38,797 nt of DNA, from contig BOAV01000013.1 of NCBI GenBank assembly GCA_026002045.1, forward strand, positions 1 through 38,797. The letters run 5' to 3'. This DNA is from Spirochaetia bacterium (GTDB taxonomy: Bacteria > Spirochaetota > Spirochaetia > Treponematales > Breznakiellaceae). The stretch's first letter is position 1. Each line of letters starts with the position of its first letter. Below the pieces are notes generated by a model. It was not told the DNA's origin, did not search any database, and saw only the letters and a list, made by a program, of their open reading frames with translations. The translations under genes and the position numbers were made by a program. Positions 16,308-24,455 of the stretch are shown one piece after another.

Positions 16308-17636
16308 CTAAATCCGTTTCCAGAGTTTCTCCGCAAGCTCCCGCGATTTTGCGAGGAGGGCCTCCTCATCAATCCCCATAAGTTCCCGTTCCTTCATGAT
16401 GATTTTACCATTAATAATGGTTGTGTCTACATGCCTCCCCGAAAGGCCGAAAAGGATGTGGCTGTTCAGGGTGTCCGCGTTCAGGGGCGTGGGGGCCTTA
16501 TAGTCCGCGATGATAATATCTGCGTAGTGATCCTGTTTAAGGGTTCCTACCTTACCGTTGATAAAACGCTCCATAATGGTCTTATTGTTTTCAAAGAGCA
16601 TCTGATGCGGCTCCATCCAGGCAATCGAAGGAATGGCCAGCGCGTGCTTATGCAGTATTGCTGCGGTCTTGAGGGACTCGGTGATGTCCGATGTATAGCC
16701 GTCGGTGCCCATACCCACAAGGATTCCCTTTTTCAACATCTCCAGCACGGGGCTTACCCCCACGGCGTTCCCCATGTTTGACTGGGGGTTATGCACGACA
16801 GCCGCGCCGCTTTCCTTGAGCATGTCCATCTCCTCCGCCGTGATATGGATGCAGTGGACCGCAATGGATTTTTCGGAAAGGACCTTATGGTGATGGAGTC
16901 TTTCGATGACCCGCATATCGTATTTTGAGAGGGCGTCGATCACGTCTTCGATGCCTTCTGCGGCGTGGATATGAAAGCCCACGTTTGCGGATGCGGCGGC
17001 TTCGATGCATTGGTTCAATGTTTTTTCGCTTATGGTCATCTGGGCGTGGATGCCGAAAAGGGCCTTTACCATGTCATCGTTCTGCGCGTTGCAATAATTT
17101 GCAAAATCAACGTTTTCCTTTATCCCCACCGCAGCGATCTTGTCGCCGTCCCGGTCCGAGGTTTCGTAGCAGAAATTGCTTCGTATCCCGAAGAGCTTCG
17201 CCGCCTCGGCAATTTTGAAGAGGCTCCCCTCCACCGCGAAGGGACTCGCGTGGTGATCGATAACCGAGGTAACCCCGGAACGGACCTCGTCGATCATGGG
17301 GCCTATACAGCTGTAGTAGACATCCTCAAGTGTCAGTTCCTTGTCCAGCCGCCACCAGAGCCCGCGGAGTATCTCGCCGAAGGTTGTTGCGGGCTTTCCG
17401 CCTAGGTTCATGCCCCGGGCGAAAGTGGAGTAGTAGTGCATGTGGGCGTTGATAAGGCCCGGCATCACGAGCCGCCCCCGCGCATCGATATATTCGGCGG
17501 CGGCATATTTAGTTTTGAGTGCGGCGGTATCACCCACTTCCTTTATCAGCTTGCCTTCGATAGCCACCGCGCCGTTTTCAATGAAGAGGCGGGCGGCGTC
17601 ACGGGTAACAACCTTTCCGTTTCCAATTAAAATCAT
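16308..17636 (-). CDS. ssnA: SsnA-like amidohydrolase/aminohydrolase
   Basis: This 442-residue metal-dependent amidohydrolase of the guanine deaminase/ATZ-TRZ group is encoded with ygfK and xdhD in many purine islands. The start is ATG 17636 (MILIGNGKVV), seven residues inside the open frame. It has AAGGAGG seven bases upstream and overlaps the ygfK stop as ATGA. Zinc or iron ligands are visible in NAHMHYYSTFARG, FHIHAAEG, AVHCIHIT and GTDGYTSD. These proteins are required for uric acid breakdown in gut bacteria that carry this cluster and probably hydrolyse a purine-ring intermediate. The exact bond cut here is inference. Simple guanine deaminase activity is the main alternative. Confidence 0.92.
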   Translation of the reverse strand: MILIGNGKVVTRDAARLFIENGAVAIEGKLIKEVGDTAALKTKYAAAEYIDARGRLVMPGLINAHMHYYSTFARGMNLGGKPATTFGEILRGLWWRLDKELTLEDVYYSCIGPMIDEVRSGVTSVIDHHASPFAVEGSLFKIAEAAKLFGIRSNFCYETSDRDGDKIAAVGIKENVDFANYCNAQNDDMVKALFGIHAQMTISEKTLNQCIEAAASANVGFHIHAAEGIEDVIDALSKYDMRVIERLHHHKVLSEKSIAVHCIHITAEEMDMLKESGAAVVHNPQSNMGNAVGVSPVLEMLKKGILVGMGTDGYTSDITESLKTAAILHKHALAIPSIAWMEPHQMLFENNKTIMERFINGKVGTLKQDHYADIIIADYKAPTPLNADTLNSHILFGLSGRHVDTTIINGKIIMKERELMGIDEEALLAKSRELAEKLWKRI

Positions 17637-20600
17637 AGTGCGGCCTCCTTGGGACATTCTGTTATCAGGTAAGGATATTGGCTGATAATCAATTCAATCA
17701 TCCCTGCGTATTTTTGAGGAATACCGGCGCCTCCCCTGCGATAGTCAACAATGGATTTGTCCTCAAGTCTTACCTTAAAGACATCGGTTGAAATGAGCAG
17801 GAAGCCTGAGTTTTCACTGTCGTTAAAATCTTCTTCGCTGCTGAACACCGTAAACTTTTCCTTGTAGGGCTTTCCCGCGTGGGGACAGAATACGGCGCAG
17901 TTACCGCATTCGTTGCACATTCTATCAATATGAATGATTTGATGGGCGCCGTTCCTGTCTGCAGCCATGACATTGGCCCGGTTGGGGCAGACATCGGCGC
18001 AGATCTCACAAAGGGTGTTGCAGGAGAGGCAGCGGTAAGCATCGGCCTTGTCCTTGCGGCCCTCAACGATGATGCCCTTACGGGAATAGATATCCGCGAT
18101 TGAAATGCCTGCTGCTTCGGAAAAGCCAACAGCGGCGCTGGCGGCACAGACCGGTTCGTTGGGAGAGACAAAGTCAGCGGGAAGGCCGATTTTGCGGAGT
18201 ATATCCGCGGCGGCGGTCTTGCCGTCCGCAATGGCCTTGACCACCGTGGCGGCCCCGGCTTTGCAGTCACCGGCCAGGTACACGTTTTCTACGGAACTTT
18301 CGTTTGCGCCGTTGATCTTTGGGTACCCCTTGTCGTTAAGGGCGATACCGTTTTTGACAAAGGGTTCCGTATCGACCCGCGCCCCAACCGCGCCGATAAG
18401 GGTGTCGAAACGCAGCGTTACTTTTTTCCCCGTGCCGGTGATGCCCCGCCGTCCGGAAGCATCGTAATCGGCAAGCTGCATCACCTCGCAGGTGAGGACG
18501 CCGTCAACATAGGTTTCTGGTCCGTGGAGTTCCAGTATCTCCACACCATCCGCCAGGGCCAGTTCCCGTTCCTCATTCTGGGCGGGCATGAATTCCACGG
18601 TGCGGCGGTACACGATGGTAACCTTTTCCACACCCGCATTCCGTTTGGCGGCACGGGCGCAATCCATGGCCACATCCCCGCCGCCGATCACACCAACGTG
18701 TTTTCCCAGCTTCAGATTGAGGTTCGACCTCTTGGAATCTTCCAGGAACTTGAGGGCATCGATAACATTCTCCCCTCCGTTTTTTACCGGGGAGCTTCCC
18801 TCTTTCCAGGCCCCGGCGGCGATTACCACAAAGGCATGTTTCTTTTTCAGTTCTTCTACAGAATAATCCTCTTTTGCGCCGAAGCTGAATTGAACCCCCA
18901 GCTTTTCCGCGATTCCGTAATCCAGGTCCAGGGCTTTGTCAGGGATTCTAAAAGAGGGTATCACGTACCGGACTATGCCGTAGGGCTTGTCCCGTTTTTC
19001 ATAAACTTGCACGGGCACGCCGTTCCTCCGCAGAAACACTGCGGCCGCAATACCCGCAGGCCCTGCACCGATCACCGCCACGGATCTATCCGTTTTAAGG
19101 GGCGGTGCGGTAAGTTTCTGTATGTATGCTTCCTGTGCGTTTCCGGCGGCGATTTTTTTTGCTTCCCTGATTTCCAGCGGGTCCTCATAATCGATACGGG
19201 TACACTTATTTTGGCACTGGTGATCGCAGATGGTCCCGGTAATTGAAGGGGCGGTATTGTCTGCGGCAATTATCTTAAAGGCTTCCGCGTAGTGGTTCTG
19301 CGCGACTTGGGCCAGGTATTCAGGGATACGCTGATGAATGGGACAGCCCCCATCCTTACAAGGAGCCTTTGCGCAGTCAAAGATGGGGAGGGGAGAGCCG
19401 GTCTTTCGCAAGCCGACATGACGGTATTCTTTGTGAAACCTCTTTTGCTCACCGAGGGAGGCGGCAAGTTTGTTCAGTGCTTCTACCTTAATGACCGGAC
19501 CAACAGCAGTTGTAGTATTACTGTTGAGAACCTTTTCCGCCAAATCCGCAAGTTGATTTATCCGCTCATATCCGCCGGGTTTAAGAATGGTGGTCGCCAC
19601 TGTCACCGGGCATATCCCGGTTTCAAGAATCGCGGCAAGGTTGAAGAAATCCGCGCCGCCTGAATAGGAAATGGGCAGCTCCCCCTTAAAGGCCGCCGAC
19701 AGATCCTTCGCCACATTTATCGAAAGGGGAAAGAGGGACCGGCCGGACATGTACATCTCCTGTCCCGGCAGTTCCTGCCGCTTGATCTCCACCGGGAAGG
19801 TGTTGGTCAGCTTTACCCCAAAGGCGACATTTTTTTCCTTTGCCAAAACTTGCAGGCGGCCGATCATATCCACCGCATCGTTGAACTGGAGGTCATCCTT
19901 GAAATGGTGATCATCAAAGGCGATGTAGCCGTAGCCCATGTCGTCTAAAATACGCCGGGCCTTTTCGTAGCCCAGCAGGGTGGGGTTGCATTTGATATAG
20001 GTGTGCAGCTTCTTTGTACTGATAAGGTAGGCGGCGATCTTTTCGATCTCCTCCCTTGGACAGCCGTGAAGAGTTGAGAGGGTTATACTTGAGGACACAG
20101 TATTACTAACGGCGTCCAAATTTTTTTGATTAAACTGTTTGAAAGAATCAATGTGCGCCGCAAGATAGTTGTAACACTCTTTCCAAACGGCTGTATCTTT
20201 CGCGTTCCTCATACCTTCGATGTAGCCGTCAATTTTTGGCGACTGAATCCCCTCAAGGTTATATCCCACACTCATGTTGAAAATAAAATCGCCGCATTCG
20301 GCAGTACAAGCATCGGAGATACCAAATTCCTTGCCAAAGACATGGAGCAGAAACCAGGCCTTGACGTATTCGGCGAATGCTTCGCCCACGGTTAGTTCCG
20401 TGGACCATTCCACATTGTAGCCTTCGTCTTCCGCGTTGATGCAGGGACGGGGAACGCACTTCCGCAATTCTTCCCCGTCCATAATCTGCACGGTCTTGAG
20501 TTCAATAAAGCGGCTCCCCGCGAGGTAGGCCGCAAGAATATTCTGGGCAAGCTGGGAGTTTGGCCCAGCAGCCGGCCCCAGAGGGGAAGCAAGTCTGGTC

Positions 20601-20743
20601 CCCAAAAGAGTTACCCCATGGCCCGACTTGTTCCGGTAAAATTTCTCCTTCCGTATACCGAACACGGAACCCTGCTGTTGGTATTCCTGCTGCGCCCACT
20701 TCACCAAATCCCCGAACGGGATAGGCCGCATTATTTCACTCAT
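17633..20743 (-). CDS. ygfK: YgfK: large FAD/NAD(P)/Fe-S oxidoreductase ('putative selenate reductase' family)
   Basis: This 1036-residue oxidoreductase (E. coli YgfK is about 1032) is built like dihydropyrimidine dehydrogenase. An N-terminal dihydroorotate dehydrogenase-like barrel includes SPLGPAAGPNSQLAQNI and LSTLHGCPREEIEKIA. A DPYD-type iron-sulfur region near 454-515 holds CKDGGCPIHQR and CDHQCQNKC. An FAD site (VAVIGAGPAGIAAA) lies near 555, an NAD(P)H site (VGVIGGGDVAMDC) near 682, and two 4Fe-4S clusters near 905-953 use CLSCNTLCEICADVCP and CNECGNCAVFCP. The name selenate reductase is historical; the architecture suits reduction of a purine-derived ring or electron exchange with XdhD. 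AGAGGGGG precedes the ATG at 20743. Two 13-mer copies lie inside and one just upstream. Confidence 0.92.
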   Translation of the reverse strand: MSEIMRPIPFGDLVKWAQQEYQQQGSVFGIRKEKFYRNKSGHGVTLLGTRLASPLGPAAGPNSQLAQNILAAYLAGSRFIELKTVQIMDGEELRKCVPRPCINAEDEGYNVEWSTELTVGEAFAEYVKAWFLLHVFGKEFGISDACTAECGDFIFNMSVGYNLEGIQSPKIDGYIEGMRNAKDTAVWKECYNYLAAHIDSFKQFNQKNLDAVSNTVSSSITLSTLHGCPREEIEKIAAYLISTKKLHTYIKCNPTLLGYEKARRILDDMGYGYIAFDDHHFKDDLQFNDAVDMIGRLQVLAKEKNVAFGVKLTNTFPVEIKRQELPGQEMYMSGRSLFPLSINVAKDLSAAFKGELPISYSGGADFFNLAAILETGICPVTVATTILKPGGYERINQLADLAEKVLNSNTTTAVGPVIKVEALNKLAASLGEQKRFHKEYRHVGLRKTGSPLPIFDCAKAPCKDGGCPIHQRIPEYLAQVAQNHYAEAFKIIAADNTAPSITGTICDHQCQNKCTRIDYEDPLEIREAKKIAAGNAQEAYIQKLTAPPLKTDRSVAVIGAGPAGIAAAVFLRRNGVPVQVYEKRDKPYGIVRYVIPSFRIPDKALDLDYGIAEKLGVQFSFGAKEDYSVEELKKKHAFVVIAAGAWKEGSSPVKNGGENVIDALKFLEDSKRSNLNLKLGKHVGVIGGGDVAMDCARAAKRNAGVEKVTIVYRRTVEFMPAQNEERELALADGVEILELHGPETYVDGVLTCEVMQLADYDASGRRGITGTGKKVTLRFDTLIGAVGARVDTEPFVKNGIALNDKGYPKINGANESSVENVYLAGDCKAGAATVVKAIADGKTAAADILRKIGLPADFVSPNEPVCAASAAVGFSEAAGISIADIYSRKGIIVEGRKDKADAYRCLSCNTLCEICADVCPNRANVMAADRNGAHQIIHIDRMCNECGNCAVFCPHAGKPYKEKFTVFSSEEDFNDSENSGFLLISTDVFKVRLEDKSIVDYRRGGAGIPQKYAGMIELIISQYPYLITECPKEAAL
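19512..19524 (+). repeat. TTAGTAWTACTGT 13-mer, copy 4 (one mismatch)
   Basis: This T-variant copy in ygfK has G in place of the first T, with the other 12 bases matching. The coding strand reads AAC AGT AAT ACT ACA within the loop LNSNTTTAV. Confidence 0.8.
20097..20109 (-). repeat. TTAGTAWTACTGT 13-mer, copy 5
   Basis: An exact copy lies in ygfK. The coding strand reads GTT AGT AAT ACT GTG within AVSNTVSSS. It shares the 14-base form GTTAGTAATACTGT with copies 1 and 2. Confidence 0.85.
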
Positions 20744-20756
20744 GACACACCCCCTC

Positions 20757-20769
20757 TTAGTATTACTGT
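20757..20769 (+). repeat. TTAGTAWTACTGT 13-mer, copy 6 (intergenic)
   Basis: An exact T-variant copy lies in the 40-bp gap between uacT and ygfK. On the mRNA strand it ends immediately before the AGAGGGGG ribosome binding site of ygfK. It is the only full copy outside a coding region. Confidence 0.85.
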
Positions 20770-20783
20770 TGTTTTTTCAGTCC

Positions 20784-22238
20784 TTATTTCAGATCTTCTG
20801 CCGCCGCTTCCCTCTGGGCTTTTTGCGCCAGCTCCTTATCGCTGCCTGAGGCGGGGAACAGGATGTTCCCTAACACCGAGATGACACAAACCGCCACGGT
20901 GGTGTCCTTGAATATCCACTGAATCGCCCCGGGCAGATAACTTACCAGAAGCTTGTTGTCGCCGATGGCAAAGGCCACGCCGAAGGTGATCGACAGGATA
21001 AGCATGTTGCGGTCGGAGAAGCCCGCTTTCGCAAGCAGCTTGATACCGTTCAGCATGATCATGGCGAACACGGTGATCACCGCGCCCCCCAGGACGCTTG
21101 AGGGCATGGCCGCAAAGACGGCGCCGATCTTGGGAATGAACCCCGCCGCGATAAGCACGAAGGCCCCCAGGGCGATACACCACTTGTTCACGACTTTGGT
21201 CATGGCCACGATACCGGCGTTCTGTCCAAAGGCGGTGTTCGGCAGGGTATTGAAGACGGCGGCGAACATGGAGCCCGCAGCATCGGCTATAACCGCCCCG
21301 GAGGTTTCCTTTATGGTCGCTTCCCGGTCAAAGCCCGCCATGGTGATCCCGTTGATGTTCCCCATTGTTTCAAGGCCAGACACCACGTAGATAAACGCCA
21401 GGGGCAGAATCACATCCAGACTAAAGGTTGGCATGATGGTAAAGGGAATGGGCAGTGCCACGATTTTTGCCGCCCCTACCTGGGCAAAGTTCACCTGCCC
21501 CAGGATGATGGCCATGACATACCCCACGATGATACCGATCAAAATTGCAGAAATCTTGAGCATCCCTTTGGCAAAACGCTGCAAGCACATGATGGTCAAA
21601 AAAACCGCCCCGCCGATAAGCAGGTTCTGCCAGGAGCCGTACTGGGCTGCCAGGGCTGCGTTATAGGTAGTACTCCCCGCCGCTTTTGCCGCCGCCGCCG
21701 CTTCCGCTCCCGCGCCGCCCGCAAAGTACTGCACCCCCACCGGCAGCAGATGCAGCCCGATGGTGATGAGCACCGCGCCGATGACCAGAGGGGGGAAGAA
21801 TTTCTTGAGGGGCTTAATAAAGAAGCCCATGATCACTTCCACGAGGCTTGCCACGATGATGGCCCCCAGCAGGGCGTTGATCCCATATTGGGCCACCAGA
21901 GTCCGCATGGTGGGCACAAAGGCGAAGGCGGTCCCCATCACAATGGGAAGCCCTGCGCCGATCTGGTAGGTCTTGCCCAGCTTGATGGGGTATAACTGCA
22001 CCAGAGTGGTCATCCCCGAGGCGAACATACAGCACTGCACCATGAGCACCCGCTGAGCGGCGCTTATCACCGGGTTCCCATTAACTATGATCCCCGACAG
22101 CACCAGCACCGGCGCCAGGTTCCCGATAAACATGGAGAGCACATGTTGGAGCCCCAGCGGAAAGGCAACGCCCAGGGGCGGCCGCCCATCCAACTGATAA
22201 ATCAAATCCCTGCCGTTCTCAGATCCTTTGTTAGCCAT
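20784..22238 (-). CDS. uacT: NCS2 family urate/xanthine permease (UacT/YgfU-like)
   Basis: This 484-residue inner-membrane transporter of the nucleobase-ascorbate (NCS2) family, with about 14 membrane segments, imports purines by proton symport. The NAT signature QNAGIVAMTK is intact (Q-N-x-G-x4-T), and the other family stretches AGLPIVMGTAFAFVPT and VVSGLETMGNINGIT are present. AAGGAAGG precedes the ATG at 22238. It sits in the middle of the purine operon, between carbamate kinase and ygfK, which makes it the likely uptake system for the pathway substrate. Uric acid is the favoured substrate from the content of the operon. Xanthine is equally compatible with the signature. Confidence 0.92.
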   Translation of the reverse strand: MANKGSENGRDLIYQLDGRPPLGVAFPLGLQHVLSMFIGNLAPVLVLSGIIVNGNPVISAAQRVLMVQCCMFASGMTTLVQLYPIKLGKTYQIGAGLPIVMGTAFAFVPTMRTLVAQYGINALLGAIIVASLVEVIMGFFIKPLKKFFPPLVIGAVLITIGLHLLPVGVQYFAGGAGAEAAAAAKAAGSTTYNAALAAQYGSWQNLLIGGAVFLTIMCLQRFAKGMLKISAILIGIIVGYVMAIILGQVNFAQVGAAKIVALPIPFTIMPTFSLDVILPLAFIYVVSGLETMGNINGITMAGFDREATIKETSGAVIADAAGSMFAAVFNTLPNTAFGQNAGIVAMTKVVNKWCIALGAFVLIAAGFIPKIGAVFAAMPSSVLGGAVITVFAMIMLNGIKLLAKAGFSDRNMLILSITFGVAFAIGDNKLLVSYLPGAIQWIFKDTTVAVCVISVLGNILFPASGSDKELAQKAQREAAAEDLK

Positions 22239-22300
22239 AATGATCCTTCCTTATGAACGTGAAGTTCCTGTAGGGCCAGCCCAAGCCGCCTGGCAGGTAA

Positions 22301-23245
22301 CTAATTGGTAATGACGGTTCCGGTTTTACCTTCTATCCCTTCCTTCGCTTTTGATAACATGGTGATCAGAGCTTGCCGGGGCGCGCCTGGTTTGGATGTC
22401 CGGGACACAAAGCCGATGGCGGCCTGCACCTTGGGCAGCATGGAGCCCTTGGCAAACTGATTTTCACCGATGTACTTTTCCGCGTCCGCAAGGGTGAGGG
22501 TGTCCAGCCACTTCTGATCCGGCTTGCCGAAGTTCACCGCCACCTTTTCCACCGCCGTCAGGATGATAAGCATATCCGCGTCGATAAGCTCCGCCAGCTT
22601 TGCCGCGGAAAAGTCCTTGTCGATAACCGCGCTCATGCCCCGGTACTGACCGTCCTTGAGGGCCACGGGAATGCCGCCGCCCCCCGCCGCGATGGGGATC
22701 TGCCCCGCCGCGAGCAGAGCCTTGATGGCCGCCGCCTCCACGATGCTCACCGGCTTGGGGGAGGCCACAACCTGCCGCCAGCCCCGGCCCGCGTCTTCCA
22801 TCACCGGCACACCCTTGGATTTCAGGACCTCCGCCTCATCCTTGGTCATAAAGCCGCCGATGGGTTTGGAGGGATTCTCGAAGGCCCTGTCTGTGGGATC
22901 AACCTCCACCTGGGTGATGATGGTCGCCACCGGGATGGACAGATGCCGGGCGTCCAGTTCCTTCCGCAGCACATTCTGCAAATCGTAGCCGATGTAGCCC
23001 TGGCTCAATGCCACGCAGACGCTCATGGGCAGCACCGGGAAGTGCCTGTCCGCCTTGGCGGCGGTCTCGAAGGCGGTCTCGATCATCCCCACCTGGGGGC
23101 CGTTGCCATGGACAATCACAATTTCATGCCCCTGTTCAACAAGGTCCACAATCGCCTTCGCGGTGCCCATGGCGGCGATCATCTGTTCCTTCAAATTATC
23201 CCCCAGAGCGTTGCCGCCCAGGGCAATTACGATACGCTTTTTCAT
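22301..23245 (-). CDS. yqeA: Carbamate kinase (YqeA/ArcC)
   Basis: Carbamate kinase (314 residues) transfers phosphate from carbamoyl phosphate to ADP, giving ATP, CO2 and ammonia. The start is ATG 23245 (MKKRIVIALGGNALG), because the family begins here; the longer frame would overlap ygeW. Motifs are ALGGNALG at the N-terminus, VHGNGPQVG, AAGGGGIPV and DKDFSAAKLAEL. It follows ygeW by four bases, so the pair can phosphorolyse a carbamoylated intermediate and harvest ATP. That makes it the visible substrate-level phosphorylation step of the pathway. No strong ribosome binding site is seen, which suggests coupling to ygeW translation. No arginine deiminase genes are nearby, so an arginine pathway role is unlikely. 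Confidence 0.95.
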   Translation of the reverse strand: MKKRIVIALGGNALGDNLKEQMIAAMGTAKAIVDLVEQGHEIVIVHGNGPQVGMIETAFETAAKADRHFPVLPMSVCVALSQGYIGYDLQNVLRKELDARHLSIPVATIITQVEVDPTDRAFENPSKPIGGFMTKDEAEVLKSKGVPVMEDAGRGWRQVVASPKPVSIVEAAAIKALLAAGQIPIAAGGGGIPVALKDGQYRGMSAVIDKDFSAAKLAELIDADMLIILTAVEKVAVNFGKPDQKWLDTLTLADAEKYIGENQFAKGSMLPKVQAAIGFVSRTSKPGAPRQALITMLSKAKEGIEGKTGTVITN

Positions 23246-23249
23246 GGTA

Positions 23250-24443
23250 TTACCCAAAGAAACGGGGATTGTTCCGTTCCGCCAGGCGGGCAAGGGTTTC
23301 CTGCGGGCACTTCACCTTGCTCAGGAAGATCATAGCCGCGATAATGTAGGGCTTGTGGCTCGCCTGCTTGTAAAGGGGAAGGCGGTAGCGGTCAAACACG
23401 GAAGCCGCGACTTCCCCTTCTTTGCAGCTTACACCGGAAATGTCCGCCGGGAGGCAGTGCAGGTACAGGGCCTTGCCGTCACGGGTAGACTGCATCAGCT
23501 TTTCCGTGCATTCCCAATCCTTATGATTGGCGTTCTGGGCCAGCAGTTCCTTTTCAAGTGCCTTGATGCCGTCGAAGTCGTTGTTGCCGTAAAGGTTCGT
23601 CCGCTTCTCCATAGCCGCGAAGGGCGCCCAGCTCTTGGGGTACACGATGTCCGCATCCTTGAAGGCTTCCGCCATGGAATTGGTCTTGGTGAACTTGCCC
23701 CCGGATAGCAGGGCGTTTTTCCGGGCCACCGCCTCAACCTCGGGCATTACTTCGTAGCCTTCGGGGTGGGCGAGGGAGACCTCCATGCCGAAGCGGGTCA
23801 TCAGGCCGATGACCCCCTGGGGCACCGAAAGGGGCTTCCCGTAGGAGGGCGAATAGGCCCAGGTCATGGCGACCTTCTTGCCCTTGAGTTTATCGATGCC
23901 GCCGAAGTGGTGGATGATGTGGTTCATGTCCGCCATGCTCTGGGTGGGGTGATCGATGTCGCACTGGAGGTTGACCAGTGTCGGGCACTGCTCCAGGTTC
24001 CCGTCGTTGAACCCGTCCCGCACGGAAGCGGCCACTTCCCGCATGTAGGTATTCCCCTTGCCGATGTACATATCATCCCGGATGCCGATTACGTCCGCCA
24101 TAAAGGAAACCATGTTGGCTGTTTCCCGCACTGTTTCCCCGTGGGCGATCTGGGATTTCCCCTCGTCCAAATCCTGCACCTCAAGGCCCAGCAGATTACA
24201 GGCCGAGCCGAAGCTGAACCGCGTCCGGGTGGAATTATCCCGGAACAGTGAAATCCCCAGGCCGCTGTCGAATATCTTCGTAGAGATATTGTTTTCCCGC
24301 AGCCAGCGTAGGGCATCCGCCACCGTGTAGGTAGCGAGAATCTCGTCATAAGATTTTTCCCAGGTCAGGAAAAAATCATTCCCGAACATGTTCTTGAAAT
24401 TGAGGGCATCAAGCCTGCTGTTGTACTGATTGATATACGCCAT
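23250..24443 (-). CDS. ygeW: YgeW: knotted carbamoyltransferase
   Basis: This 397-residue carbamoyltransferase (E. coli YgeW is about the same length) belongs to the aspartate/ornithine carbamoyltransferase fold. The carbamoyl phosphate loop is FRDNSTRTRFSFGSA near residues 67-81. CDIDHPTQSMADM in the middle and LHCLPADI near the C-terminus are also typical. AAGGAG precedes the ATG at 24443. It lies between ygeY and carbamate kinase. In gut uric-acid clusters YgeW is proposed to act on a carbamoylated diaminopropionate-type compound, forming carbamoyl phosphate that the kinase converts to ATP. The substrate in this organism is inference. Ornithine as a substrate is unlikely given the neighbours. 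Confidence 0.95.
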   Translation of the reverse strand: MAYINQYNSRLDALNFKNMFGNDFFLTWEKSYDEILATYTVADALRWLRENNISTKIFDSGLGISLFRDNSTRTRFSFGSACNLLGLEVQDLDEGKSQIAHGETVRETANMVSFMADVIGIRDDMYIGKGNTYMREVAASVRDGFNDGNLEQCPTLVNLQCDIDHPTQSMADMNHIIHHFGGIDKLKGKKVAMTWAYSPSYGKPLSVPQGVIGLMTRFGMEVSLAHPEGYEVMPEVEAVARKNALLSGGKFTKTNSMAEAFKDADIVYPKSWAPFAAMEKRTNLYGNNDFDGIKALEKELLAQNANHKDWECTEKLMQSTRDGKALYLHCLPADISGVSCKEGEVAASVFDRYRLPLYKQASHKPYIIAAMIFLSKVKCPQETLARLAERNNPRFFG

Positions 24444-24455
24444 AATAAAACTCCT

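Noticed and set aside
10369..20769. 13-mer explained as a DNA uptake sequence
   Set aside because: Copies are confined to about 10 kb rather than spread over the window. The idea needs genome-wide counts, so it is not claimed.
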